From the NCBI GenBank assembly GCA_018652335.1, contig JABICI010000047.1:1-33840 (forward strand): DNA of 33,840 nt, given 5' to 3'. Each line of letters opens with the position of its first letter. Position 1 is the first letter of the stretch. The position numbers and the translations under genes are program-made. The notes below the pieces were generated by a model. The model had not been told where the DNA came from, ran no database searches, and saw only the letters and a list, made by a program, of their open reading frames with translations. The DNA is from Flavobacteriales bacterium. Lineage in GTDB: Bacteria; Bacteroidota; Bacteroidia; Flavobacteriales; BACL11. Shown here in pieces: positions 1-8,281 of the stretch.

Positions 1-2234
1 GTGTTTGGATCTTTAATTGCATTCTCTAACTCTAAGCTAGCTAATTCCTCAGCTGTCATTTTTTCCGCATGCTTAGGAGCAATTGTCATTTCATCTATAA
101 GATGACTAGCCCCAGCAAACTTATCAATAATAAACATTGTGTATCGAATATCAACTGAAATCGTTCTTTGTATTTCTTTTTCAAATGCGATATCTCCACT
201 CATTGCCTCCCAATTTCCATCAAAAGCTGTCCCAACAATCTCTCCCCAAGCATTAATTACGGGAGACCCTGAATTTCCACCAGTTATATCATTATTTGAA
301 ATGAAATTTACTCTTAGATTACCATCTTTATCTGCATATTTTCCATAATCGCCTATTTCATATAATTCTTTTAACTTTTCAGGAACATTAAACTCTTCAT
401 TTCTAGGATCTTCTTTCTGAATTACCCCATCAAGAGTTGTATAATAATCATAATGCATAGCTTCACCAGGAATATAATCACCTACATTTCCATATGTTGC
501 ACGCATAGTTGAATTAGCATTTGGGTAGTAATTTTTAACAGGGTTCATTTCTCTTAACCCTGCAATAAATAATCTATTTCCTTTATTTAAATCTTCTCTA
601 ACACTACTTCTAGTAGGTAGTATTTGTTGGGTATATTTATTATAAATAGATGCAATAGCTTTGTATGCAGGGTCTCTATTAACTGTTGATATTGATGGAC
701 GTTCTAAAAAAGTAAAAAACTTTTCCTTAGTAGAGAATACAGATCTTCTGAATACATTTTTTGCATACCAGTCAAAATCAAGTTTTTTAAAACCGAAAAG
801 TTGGTTTTCAATTAACCTGAAAATTTTAGAATGTTGTGATTTTGGAACATTATAGTAATACATTTCTAGCATTGATGCTAGAAGTTCTTGATCTATTGAG
901 GTGTTGTAATCTTTATAGAAATCAATTGCTTCTTTTTTTATCTTTCTGATAGCTATGTTTCTTTCTTTTTCGTCTTGTGGTAAACTTGAAATTGCTCTAT
1001 GCATTTTAAACGACCAATACAAAATTTCAGCTCCTTGAAAAATAGCTTCATTAAGGAATGTTCTATTTACTGTAATGTTTTTATTTCTATTGTATGCATT
1101 TTCTATTAAATCTAAAGCTTCTCCATATTTTATAGCGGCTGAATCATTATTATCTAACCAAGATCTAAAATCATTTTCTATAGCAATTTTTTTATCAGTA
1201 ACTTTCATAGATTTTAGTCCTTTCGATTGCCCAATAAAATATTTCCAGTAGTTTGATGTTCTAGCATATTTGGAAGCGTATTGAATTTTAGTTCTTTTAC
1301 TTGCATCCATTCCTGCTTTCATAATTGCTAGTTTTTCAGCTCGAATGTTCACTATGGTTGGATTTTTAATGTCCAAAGCTTGTTCTATTCCAAAAGAAGT
1401 TAAGTATCTATCTGTGGATCCAGGATAGCCAAAAATCATTGTATAATCTCCATTTTCAACTCCATCAAGCTGAATAGGCAAGTGATGTTTAGGTTTGTAA
1501 GGAACATTCTCTACAGAATAATTTGCTGGCTTCCCATCGATACCGCAGTAAATTCTATACAAAGCAAAATCTCCAGTATGTCTTGGCCACATCCAGTTAT
1601 CAGTATCTCCTCCAAATTTTCCAATTGATGAAGGTGGTGCGCCTACTAAACGAACATCTGTAAATGTCTCGTATGTTAAAACATAGAAATCATTACCGCC
1701 AAAAAATGATTTTACTTTTACGTTATAATGACTATCTTTCTTTTTTTCACTTTCTATTAATTTAGATAGTTCTTGAATTTTTGCTCTTCTTTCTTTTTCT
1801 GACATATCATTATTTAACTCATTATTGATACGTTCTGTGACATCCTCAATACTCACTAAAAATGATGCAGTTAGTCCTTCATTATTTAATTCTTCATTTC
1901 GATTCATAGCCCAAAAACCGTCTTTTAAATAATCATTACTTAAACTTGAATGCTCTTGAATCGATCCGTATGCACAATGATGGTTTGTTAGCATTAAACC
2001 TTCAGCAGAAATCATTTCTGCTGTACACGAACCCCCTCCTAGAGATACAATTGCATCTTTAAGTGATGAGTTATTTACGCTATATAAGTCCTCTGCAGTA
2101 AGTTTCAAACCGTTTGAGGTCATATCTTTTTCGTTCATAACTTTTAGCAGCTGAGGTAACCACATCCCTTCATCAGCTATTGCTGAAAATGAAAAAATTA
2201 CAGTTAGGATAATTGAAGAAATTTTCTTTGTCAT
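1..2234 (-). CDS. S46 family serine dipeptidyl-peptidase, DPP7-like (C-terminus cut by window edge)
   Basis: I translated this minus-strand frame by hand, because it runs off the left edge and the ORF track omits it. It starts at ATG 2234 and has an N-terminal signal peptide (hydrophobic residues about 5-20, likely cleaved after FSAIA). The S46 catalytic elements are present: TNHHC with His85/86, the GGDTDNWMWPRHTGDFA block with the family's Asp, and GGNSGSPV with Ser655. These are periplasmic or outer-membrane exopeptidases that release dipeptides from peptide N-termini. The residue 18 positions after the catalytic Ser is Gly (FDGNWE). As I recall the family, Gly here goes with hydrophobic P1 preference (DPP7) and Arg with acidic P1 preference (DPP11). 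The frame is open for at least 744 codons, so about 30 residues follow the usual ISVDIRY...DKFAGA ending, and the true stop lies outside the window. Family assignment is very sure; specificity is inferred. Confidence 0.95.
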   Translation of the reverse strand, partial: MTKKISSIILTVIFSFSAIADEGMWLPQLLKVMNEKDMTSNGLKLTAEDLYSVNNSSLKDAIVSLGGGSCTAEMISAEGLMLTNHHCAYGSIQEHSSLSNDYLKDGFWAMNRNEELNNEGLTASFLVSIEDVTERINNELNNDMSEKERRAKIQELSKLIESEKKKDSHYNVKVKSFFGGNDFYVLTYETFTDVRLVGAPPSSIGKFGGDTDNWMWPRHTGDFALYRIYCGIDGKPANYSVENVPYKPKHHLPIQLDGVENGDYTMIFGYPGSTDRYLTSFGIEQALDIKNPTIVNIRAEKLAIMKAGMDASKRTKIQYASKYARTSNYWKYFIGQSKGLKSMKVTDKKIAIENDFRSWLDNNDSAAIKYGEALDLIENAYNRNKNITVNRTFLNEAIFQGAEILYWSFKMHRAISSLPQDEKERNIAIRKIKKEAIDFYKDYNTSIDQELLASMLEMYYYNVPKSQHSKIFRLIENQLFGFKKLDFDWYAKNVFRRSVFSTKEKFFTFLERPSISTVNRDPAYKAIASIYNKYTQQILPTRSSVREDLNKGNRLFIAGLREMNPVKNYYPNANSTMRATYGNVGDYIPGEAMHYDYYTTLDGVIQKEDPRNEEFNVPEKLKELYEIGDYGKYADKDGNLRVNFISNNDITGGNSGSPVINAWGEIVGTAFDGNWEAMSGDIAFEKEIQRTISVDIRYTMFIIDKFAGASHLIDEMTIAPKHAEKMTAEELASLELENAIKDPN

Positions 2235-2251
2235 TGTTTTATATTTTTTCA

Positions 2252-2259
2252 CAAATTTA
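2252..2259 (-). promoter_or_regulatory. -7 promoter element (TAAATTTG) for the S46 peptidase
   Basis: Read on the minus strand this is TAAATTTG, a match to the Bacteroidota -7 consensus TAnnTTTG. It lies 17 nt before the ATG at 2234, the same distance seen before several other genes here. No convincing -33 TTTG is visible. Confidence 0.6.
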
Positions 2260-2329
2260 AAAAACAGTATTGTCAAAATTTATTTAGTAGTGGATACTTT
2301 TAAAGAGAGATGTTAACAATATTTTAATG

Positions 2330-2337
2330 TACTTTTG
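2330..2337 (+). promoter_or_regulatory. -7 promoter element (TACTTTTG) for rluF
   Basis: TACTTTTG matches TAnnTTTG and ends only 9 nt before the ATG at 2347. The expected transcription start would leave a leader of only a few nucleotides. It overlaps the TTG used by the ORF track as a start, which argues for the downstream ATG. Confidence 0.6.
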
Positions 2338-2346
2338 TTTTTACTT

Positions 2347-3090
2347 ATGTGTAATGAAAATAAAAAAAGAATTAACAAGTTTCTATCTGAAATTGGATTT
2401 TGCTCAAGAAGAGAGGCAGATAAACTCATTGAGCAAGGAAGAGTTTTGGTAAATGGAGTCCTACCTCTACTTGGAACTAAAGTATCAGTTGAAGATGATA
2501 TTTCTGTAAACGGAAAAATTGTAAAGAAATCTATCAGAAAAAAAATGATTTATCTTGCTTTTAATAAACCAACTGGAATTGTTTGCACAACTGATACAAA
2601 AAGAGAAAAGAATAATATAATTGATTTTATTAATTATCCTACTAGAATTTTTCCAATAGGAAGATTAGATAAGCCATCTGAAGGCTTAATATTTCTTACA
2701 AATGATGGAGATATTGTAAATAAAATTCTTCGAGCTAGAAACAATCATGAAAAAGAATATGAGGTTTCTGTTAACAAGCCAGTAACTAAAGAATTTATTG
2801 AATCTATGAGTAATGGGGTTTCTATTCTTGATACAATAACTCGTAAGTGCTATGTGAAACAAATTGACAAAAAGAAATTCAAAATAATTTTAACACAAGG
2901 GTTAAATAGGCAAATTAGAAGAATGTGTGAACAGTTAAATTATGAAGTTACTAAATTGAAGCGAGTACGTATAATGAATATTATCTTAGATATTCCAGTT
3001 GGTTCTTATCGAGACTTTACAGCGAAAGAGCTTAATCAAATAAATCAATCAGTTGCTCACTCATATAAAACATATAGAGAAGGTAAATAG
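2347..3090 (+). CDS. rluF: 23S rRNA pseudouridine synthase, RluF type
   Basis: This is a predicted RsuA/RluB/E/F-family enzyme that isomerises uridine to pseudouridine in 23S rRNA. An S4 RNA-binding domain spans roughly residues 5-60 (INKFLSEIGFCSRREAD). The catalytic domain follows, with the catalytic Asp in GRLDKPSEGLIFLTNDGD. The stretch DIVNKILRARNNHEKEY and the later NRQIRRMCE and YEVTKLKRVRIMN segments are closer to RluF than to RsuA or RluB. I start at ATG 2347 (MCNENKK) rather than the TTG at 2335 given in the track, because the TTG lies inside the predicted -7 promoter element. The gene ends 2 nt before the convergent DUF3050 gene, with no hairpin between them. The exact target uridine (U2604 in E. 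coli) is inferred from the subfamily. Confidence 0.88.
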   Translation: MCNENKKRINKFLSEIGFCSRREADKLIEQGRVLVNGVLPLLGTKVSVEDDISVNGKIVKKSIRKKMIYLAFNKPTGIVCTTDTKREKNNIIDFINYPTRIFPIGRLDKPSEGLIFLTNDGDIVNKILRARNNHEKEYEVSVNKPVTKEFIESMSNGVSILDTITRKCYVKQIDKKKFKIILTQGLNRQIRRMCEQLNYEVTKLKRVRIMNIILDIPVGSYRDFTAKELNQINQSVAHSYKTYREGK

Positions 3091-3092
3091 TT

Positions 3093-3836
3093 CTAGCACT
3101 TTAATTTACTTAAAACAATATCCCACAATTTTTTTCTTGCAATTAAACAATCAATTGCAGTTTTCTCGACTTCTCTCCATTTAATCTCATCATCACCACA
3201 TAAATCAGATATTAGTTGCAACGCAAGAGGCCCATGCTCACCTCCATCTAATTCTATATGTCTTTCTAAATAATATACAAATTTACTAAGATTATTTTCA
3301 GAATTATATTCTTTGACTATTGCTGTAAACATATCTGGAATTAAATCTTCTCTCCCAAATGTAAACGCTGCCGCAATTTTATGAGATTGACCACTATCAA
3401 TAACTTTGAAGGTGGTATTTAAAAAATCATCAACTCCTTTACTAACTGATGGGATGTAATTCGAAGAAACTTGTGAAATAAAGGTCTCAATATAGTTAGT
3501 ATTTGCTTTACATTGTTTCATTGCGTCTAAATACATCTCAAAATGAGAAGATGGTACTCCATTCATATCCATATCACTTTCTTCTTCTAGTACAATACTG
3601 TTTATCAACCGTCTCACTTTACTGTCTCCTACTGGCTTCCAAGGAGATGAGGTGCAAGTTAGATTATATTGTAATGATTTTAATAATGACATAAAATCCC
3701 ATACTGCATAGACATGATGCTCCATTAAAATAGAAATATCTTCGATACTTTTTAAATTCTCGTATAAAGGATGATTAATAATATCTTCTTTGTAAGATTT
3801 TATATTTGAGTTGATTTCTAAGATTTTCTGATTCAT
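3093..3836 (-). CDS. DUF3050 protein, heme-oxygenase-like fold, last gene of the suf operon
   Basis: The 247-residue protein matches my recollection of the DUF3050 family, all-helical proteins placed in the heme-oxygenase-like superfamily; their function is unknown to me. Candidate metal or active-site residues are EHHVYAVWDF (Glu39, His40, His41), an EEE cluster at 84-86, His98, Glu163 in GRED, and YLERHIELDGGEHG, which gives His193-x3-Asp197-x3-His201. That last pattern resembles the third-helix ligand set of heme-oxygenase-like diiron oxidases, but the E-x6-H usual on the preceding ligand helix is not exact here. Its ATG overlaps the stop of the DUF2480 gene (ATGA), so translational coupling is likely and it is probably co-transcribed with suf. 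There is no signal peptide or membrane segment. A cytoplasmic oxidase or oxygenase is possible, not shown. Confidence 0.8.
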   Translation of the reverse strand: MNQKILEINSNIKSYKEDIINHPLYENLKSIEDISILMEHHVYAVWDFMSLLKSLQYNLTCTSSPWKPVGDSKVRRLINSIVLEEESDMDMNGVPSSHFEMYLDAMKQCKANTNYIETFISQVSSNYIPSVSKGVDDFLNTTFKVIDSGQSHKIAAAFTFGREDLIPDMFTAIVKEYNSENNLSKFVYYLERHIELDGGEHGPLALQLISDLCGDDEIKWREVEKTAIDCLIARKKLWDIVLSKLKC

Positions 3837-4342
3837 TTTTTAATTTTATAAACAGGTACAGCGGAGCATGCTTCTCCAAACATTAAGCTACTTACAATAT
3901 TTCTTAATTTTCTTGTAATAGCAATATATAGTTCTTCATTAAATTGAATCTGCCCGCAACCTTTAACAATTACTTTTTTATTAATAAACTTATCTGTATC
4001 CATATTTTGAATATTAGCTAAAGTTTTTTTCTGTAAAAATTCTGCTTTAGAACCAGAATAAATTTCAGATGCTATGCCATTAATTTTTGATGTTGCAAGC
4101 ATATATGCCCACATTGGGATAATACATTCACTACTACAGAAAAGAGCAACTTCTTTATTATGAAACTTATTTACATCATATTTTTTTAATTTTAGTCTAA
4201 ATTCTTTTTCTTTAAGAATAGTTTCGCTAAAAAGAAATTGTTTTAAGTCAAATTCAACAATTTCTTTTTCTGGTACATAATCAGAAAAATCTATTGTAAT
4301 TAGTTCTGATTGAGCAACTCTATTAACGATTTCTTTTACCAT
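3833..4342 (-). CDS. DUF2480 family protein of the SUF locus
   Basis: This 169-residue soluble protein matches the DUF2480 family, which in flavobacteria commonly sits at the end of the SUF operon. The conserved segments I recognise are CSSECIIPMWAYML, VIVKGCG and the C-terminal LMFGEACSAVPVYK, which together offer several conserved Cys. The N-terminus begins directly with the family pattern (VNRVAQSELITIDFSDY). The start ATG overlaps the stop of the upstream DUF59 gene by one base (TAATG), and its own stop overlaps the next start (ATGA). The biochemical role is unknown. The location and the conserved cysteines suggest an accessory role in Fe-S assembly or delivery, but this is inference. Confidence 0.85.
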   Translation of the reverse strand: MVKEIVNRVAQSELITIDFSDYVPEKEIVEFDLKQFLFSETILKEKEFRLKLKKYDVNKFHNKEVALFCSSECIIPMWAYMLATSKINGIASEIYSGSKAEFLQKKTLANIQNMDTDKFINKKVIVKGCGQIQFNEELYIAITRKLRNIVSSLMFGEACSAVPVYKIKK

Positions 4343-4665
4343 TACAGCATACCTAATTCTAGTTTAGCTTCTTCACTCATCATTTCTTTAGTCCATGTTG
4401 GTTCAAAAACAATCTCTACAGTAACTTTTTTAACATCTGAAATTACTTTTACTTTTTCTTCAATCTCAACAGGAAGCGATTCTGCAACAGGACAATTTGG
4501 AGAAGTTAAAGTCATAATAATTTTGACATCACAATCTTCACTTACTTGAACATCATAAATGAGTCCAAGAGCATAAATATTGACAGGTATTTCTGGGTCA
4601 TAAATTTCACAAATAACTTCTATAACTTCATCTCCTATCTTTTGTAATTCTTCTTCAGTTTTCAT
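4342..4665 (-). CDS. SufT/PaaD-like DUF59 (MIP18 family) Fe-S assembly protein
   Basis: A 107-residue MIP18/DUF59 protein. The family signature DPEIPVNIYALGLIYDVQV is followed by MTLTSPNCPVAESLP, which carries the conserved, potentially Fe-S-binding Cys, and by VEIVFEPTWTKEMMSEEAK at the end. Members in SUF operons (SufT, YitW-like) help mature Fe-S proteins or carry clusters to targets. It lies 1 nt after sufE and its stop overlaps the DUF2480 start, so it belongs to the same transcript. Assignment to the family is firm. The exact SufT role is inferred from neighbourhood. Confidence 0.9.
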   Translation of the reverse strand: MKTEEELQKIGDEVIEVICEIYDPEIPVNIYALGLIYDVQVSEDCDVKIIMTLTSPNCPVAESLPVEIEEKVKVISDVKKVTVEIVFEPTWTKEMMSEEAKLELGML

Positions 4666-4666
4666 T

Positions 4667-5083
4667 TTAATTATTTAATGCTACTGCATATATTTTCATT
4701 TGTTTAATCATAGAAACTAAACCATTTGCACGAGTTGGAGATAGCTGATCAGTAATTCCTATTTCAGCAATAAAATTTAATTTAGACTCTGCAATTTCTT
4801 GTGGGGAGTGATGTGAAAGAACTCTTATTAATAGAGCAATTATTCCTTTTGTCATAATAGCATCACTATCAGCTGTAAATATAATAGTATCATTCTTTTT
4901 TTCTGCATGTAGCCAAACTTGACTTTGACATCCTTTAATTAAATTATCTTCAATTTTATATGCACTATTTAACAAGGGAAGATCTTTCCCAAGTTCGATT
5001 AGGTATTCATATTTTTGTATCCAATCATCAAACATATTGAAGTCATCAATTATCTCATTTTGTATTATATCAATGCTCTTCAT
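4667..5083 (-). CDS. sufE: SufE, cysteine desulfurase activator / sulfur acceptor
   Basis: The 138-residue protein is a full-length SufE. It accepts persulfide sulfur from SufS and passes it to the SufBCD scaffold. The acceptor Cys is Cys52 in NLIKGCQSQVWL, the family motif, and the C-terminal helix LSPTRANGLVSMIKQMK is typical. It begins 1 nt after the sufS stop and ends 1 nt before the DUF59 start. The pairing with sufS next door and sufBCD upstream is consistent with a complete SUF machinery in one transcript. Confidence 0.95.
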   Translation of the reverse strand: MKSIDIIQNEIIDDFNMFDDWIQKYEYLIELGKDLPLLNSAYKIEDNLIKGCQSQVWLHAEKKNDTIIFTADSDAIMTKGIIALLIRVLSHHSPQEIAESKLNFIAEIGITDQLSPTRANGLVSMIKQMKIYAVALNN

Positions 5084-5084
5084 A

Positions 5085-6302
5085 TTAAACTAGCATTGAT
5101 TTAGCCTTTTTTATTGCTTCTATACAAATATTAATCTCTTCAATTGTATTATAAACAGCAAAAGATATTCGAGCAGTTCCAGGAATTTTAAATCTCTCCA
5201 TTAGCGGTTGAGTACAGTGATGACCTGTTCTTATAGCAACTCCAAATTTATCAATAATTACACCTATATCATAAGGATGTATACCGTCTATATTAAATGA
5301 AATTATTCCAGTTTTATTTTTTGAATTACCATAGATTACAACCCCCTTTATTTTTAAAATTTCATTTGTTGCGTATTCTAATAACTCGCGTTCATAGTTG
5401 TAAATATTCTCTATTCCTAGCTTTAAAACAAAAGTAATTGCTTCATTTAAAGCAATTATACCAGCTATATTTGGAGTGCCAGCCTCAAATTTATGTGGTA
5501 AAGGGGCATAAGTAGTTTTTTTAAAACTTACATCTTTAATCATTTCACCACCACCTTGATATACAGGTAAAGAATTTAAGGCTTCTTCTTTTCCATATAA
5601 TACTCCAACTCCAGTAGGACCATACATTTTGTGTGCTGAAAAAACATAATAATCAGCATCCAAATCAATCATATTTAGATTTACGTGAGTTGTAGCTTGT
5701 GCTCCATCAATAAGTACTTTAGCTCCCAATTCATGAGCTTTAGAGATAATTTTTTCAACTGGATTGACTGTCCCTAGAGTATTTGAAATATGTGATATAG
5801 CAACAATTTTAGTATTCTTTGAAATCATATTATAAAAGCAATCCATATCTAGTTCACCATTATCTTTAATTGGAATAATTTTAAGCGAAGCACCACAGTT
5901 CTCGCAACAAATTTGCCAAGGGACTATATTCGAATGATGCTCTAATTCAGAAATAATGATCTCGTCTCCTTTCTTTAATAGCGTGCTGTACCCATTTGCA
6001 ACTAAATTAATAGAATCTGTAGCCCCTTTTGTAAAAATTATTTCATGATTATACCTTGCACCAATAAATTTTTTGACTGCATTTCTAGTTTTTTCTAATT
6101 TTTTAGTAGCAAGTCCGCTTAAAAAATGTACTCCCCTATGAACATTGGAGTTTTCATTTTTGTAATAATTAGTTATCGCATTAATAACTGATATGGGCTT
6201 TTGAGTTGTAGCTCCATTGTCTAAATAAACCAAATTTTTTCCATGAATTTGTTGTGCAAGGATAGGAAATTGCGCTCTTATATTTTCAATATTAAGCATC
6301 AT
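5085..6302 (-). CDS. sufS: SufS, PLP-dependent cysteine desulfurase
   Basis: This 405-residue group II cysteine desulfurase takes sulfur from L-cysteine to make alanine plus an enzyme persulfide for Fe-S cluster assembly. The PLP-binding Lys is Lys225 in FSAHKMYGPTG. The catalytic Cys is Cys363 in RTGHHCTQPLM, the tight group II (SufS/CsdA) loop. Other family blocks are YLDNGATTQKP and NVHRGVHFLS. Two adjacent ATG codons occur at the start; the first overlaps the TGA of sufD (ATGA), so coupling is likely and either Met could be used. SufE follows immediately. Confidence 0.96.
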   Translation of the reverse strand: MMLNIENIRAQFPILAQQIHGKNLVYLDNGATTQKPISVINAITNYYKNENSNVHRGVHFLSGLATKKLEKTRNAVKKFIGARYNHEIIFTKGATDSINLVANGYSTLLKKGDEIIISELEHHSNIVPWQICCENCGASLKIIPIKDNGELDMDCFYNMISKNTKIVAISHISNTLGTVNPVEKIISKAHELGAKVLIDGAQATTHVNLNMIDLDADYYVFSAHKMYGPTGVGVLYGKEEALNSLPVYQGGGEMIKDVSFKKTTYAPLPHKFEAGTPNIAGIIALNEAITFVLKLGIENIYNYERELLEYATNEILKIKGVVIYGNSKNKTGIISFNIDGIHPYDIGVIIDKFGVAIRTGHHCTQPLMERFKIPGTARISFAVYNTIEEINICIEAIKKAKSMLV

Positions 6303-7519
6303 ATATTGTGATCAAGATCAACATCAAGTTTATTTATTAATAGTTTTTTAGCTAGCATTGCCACCTTATTAATTGTGATATTATTTATAGCTTCTGATGC
6401 AAATGCATATGTTAAAATAGCTTGGGCTTCTTCTTTACCAATGCCACGACTTCTCATATAAAAAAGAGCCTCTTTATCTAATTGTCCAATAGTACATCCA
6501 TGACTACATTTAACATCATCAGCATATATTTCTAGTTGCGGTTTACTATTAATCGTTGCATCTTCACTTAGTAACAGTGTATTGTTCGATTGAAAAGCAT
6601 CAATTTTCTGAGAATCTTCACGAACCATTATTTTCCCATTAAAAACTCCTTTAGATTTTTCTAAATATACGCCTTTATACATTTCATTTGACCTACAGTT
6701 TGGGCTTTTGTGATCAACAAAAGTATGATTATCTGCTAATTGATTTTTATTTAAAACAGAAATTCCATTCATATTACTTTCTGCATTTGTACCATTTTGC
6801 TCAAAATTCAGATTATTTCGTATAAATTTCCCGCCAAAAATCAAGGTATTAATATTAGAAACTGAATCTTTTTTTTGGAAGACATCTACAGTGTCAATAA
6901 GTGATGAGTTTGGTGTATTGTTTTGAATTTTATTAAATTCTAATTTTGAATTAGATTCACAATTAATATGAGTAAAACTATTTACAAATACATTGTCACA
7001 ATCAATGTTTTGAATTTTCTCAATGAATTTAACTTGAGAATTATCCCCCACAGTAATAATATTTCTATATTGAATAAAATTATTTTCTACAGTATTAAAA
7101 AATAAAATTTCGATTGGTTCTTCAATTGTTGTATTGGCATGTACAGAAATTGTATATCCGTTTTTTGCAAGTGAGTAATTTAATTTTTCTAATGCTTCAT
7201 TTGTGTTAGAAATAAATTCTGAATATGCTGATATTGATATATTTTTAATTTCTGGTTTGGAAATTAAAAAACCATCTACCAAAATAATCTTATGCTTAAG
7301 CCCTAGACTATGCTTTTCTACTTCTTTTTTAGTAACATCTCTACCAACAGCGTTGATACTATATTTACCAGAAATTGTTTTTTTTAATGAAGTGTATCTC
7401 CATTCTTCATCTTTAATTGTTGGAAATCCATTTTCAAGAAAATTATCTAACGCACTTCTTTTATCAGCAGATAAATTTTTTTTATCTGAATAATTTTTTA
7501 TTTCGTTTATTAAGCCCAC
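6299..7519 (-). CDS. sufD: SufD, SufBCD scaffold subunit
   Basis: The 406-residue protein is the SufD subunit of the SufBC2D complex. Family marks include the DEEWRYTSLKK segment near the N-terminus (about residue 37), the long beta-helix core, and the C-terminal VKCSHGCTIGQLDKEALFYMRSRG, which carries the conserved SufD His. The start codon is GTG at 7519, lying inside the last codons of sufC (10 nt overlap). No in-frame ATG is available before the conserved N-terminal region, so GTG is the best start. The stop overlaps the sufS ATG by 4 nt. Expression is probably set by coupling to sufC. Confidence 0.95.
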   Translation of the reverse strand: MGLINEIKNYSDKKNLSADKRSALDNFLENGFPTIKDEEWRYTSLKKTISGKYSINAVGRDVTKKEVEKHSLGLKHKIILVDGFLISKPEIKNISISAYSEFISNTNEALEKLNYSLAKNGYTISVHANTTIEEPIEILFFNTVENNFIQYRNIITVGDNSQVKFIEKIQNIDCDNVFVNSFTHINCESNSKLEFNKIQNNTPNSSLIDTVDVFQKKDSVSNINTLIFGGKFIRNNLNFEQNGTNAESNMNGISVLNKNQLADNHTFVDHKSPNCRSNEMYKGVYLEKSKGVFNGKIMVREDSQKIDAFQSNNTLLLSEDATINSKPQLEIYADDVKCSHGCTIGQLDKEALFYMRSRGIGKEEAQAILTYAFASEAINNITINKVAMLAKKLLINKLDVDLDHNI

Positions 7520-8271
7520 TCTTTATCTGCTTCTTTTGTTATCCAATCATATCCCTTTGATTCAAGCTCATGAGCAAGTTCTTTACTTCCAGATTTTATT
7601 ATCCTGCCATTGTACAAAACATGTACATAATCAGGAGTAATATAATCTAATAATCTTTGATAATGAGTAATGATGATTGTGGCATTATCTTTAGATTTTA
7701 ATTTATTTACCCCATTTGCAACTATTCTTAATGCATCAATATCTAAACCTGAATCTGTTTCATCTAAAATCGAAAGTTTAGGAGATAACATTGCCATTTG
7801 AAAAATTTCATTTCTTTTCTTCTCTCCTCCAGAAAACCCTTCATTCATATTCCTAGATAAGTATCCTTTCTTAATACTGAGGAGTTCCATTTTCTCTCTC
7901 ATTAATTTAAGTAAATCTGGAGTTGATAACTTTTCAATTCCTAATGCTTTTCTTCTCTCATTAATAGATGTTTTAATGAAATTAGAAACTGATATTCCTG
8001 GAATTTCAACAGGATATTGAAAGGACAGAAAAACTCCTTTATGAGCTCTTTCTTCAGGAGACAAATCTAATAAATCTTCATCTTCAAACTCGATAGATCC
8101 TTCTTCAACCTCGTAATTTTCATTTCCTGCAATTACAGCTGAAAGTGTACTTTTCCCTGAGCCATTAGGTCCCATTATAGCATGAATTTCACCAGCTTTT
8201 ACTGTTAAGTTAAGCCCTTTTAAAATCTGATTTTCTTCTACGCCTGCTTTTAAGTTTTTTATCTTTAACAT
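7510..8271 (-). CDS. sufC: SufC, ABC-type ATPase of the Fe-S scaffold
   Basis: A 253-residue soluble ABC ATPase. Walker A is GPNGSGKST (about residues 35-43), the Q-loop region is FLSFQYPVEIPG, the signature is FSGGEKKRNE, and Walker B is LSILDETDSGLD, which has the extra Asp-Ser-Gly-Leu-Asp typical of SufC. The H-loop is in IIITHYQRLL. It powers conformational change in SufBC2D, and no transmembrane partner gene is present. It lies 10 nt after sufB and overlaps the GTG start of sufD. Confidence 0.97.
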   Translation of the reverse strand: MLKIKNLKAGVEENQILKGLNLTVKAGEIHAIMGPNGSGKSTLSAVIAGNENYEVEEGSIEFEDEDLLDLSPEERAHKGVFLSFQYPVEIPGISVSNFIKTSINERRKALGIEKLSTPDLLKLMREKMELLSIKKGYLSRNMNEGFSGGEKKRNEIFQMAMLSPKLSILDETDSGLDIDALRIVANGVNKLKSKDNATIIITHYQRLLDYITPDYVHVLYNGRIIKSGSKELAHELESKGYDWITKEADKEWA

Positions 8272-8281
8272 TCTTTATTTT

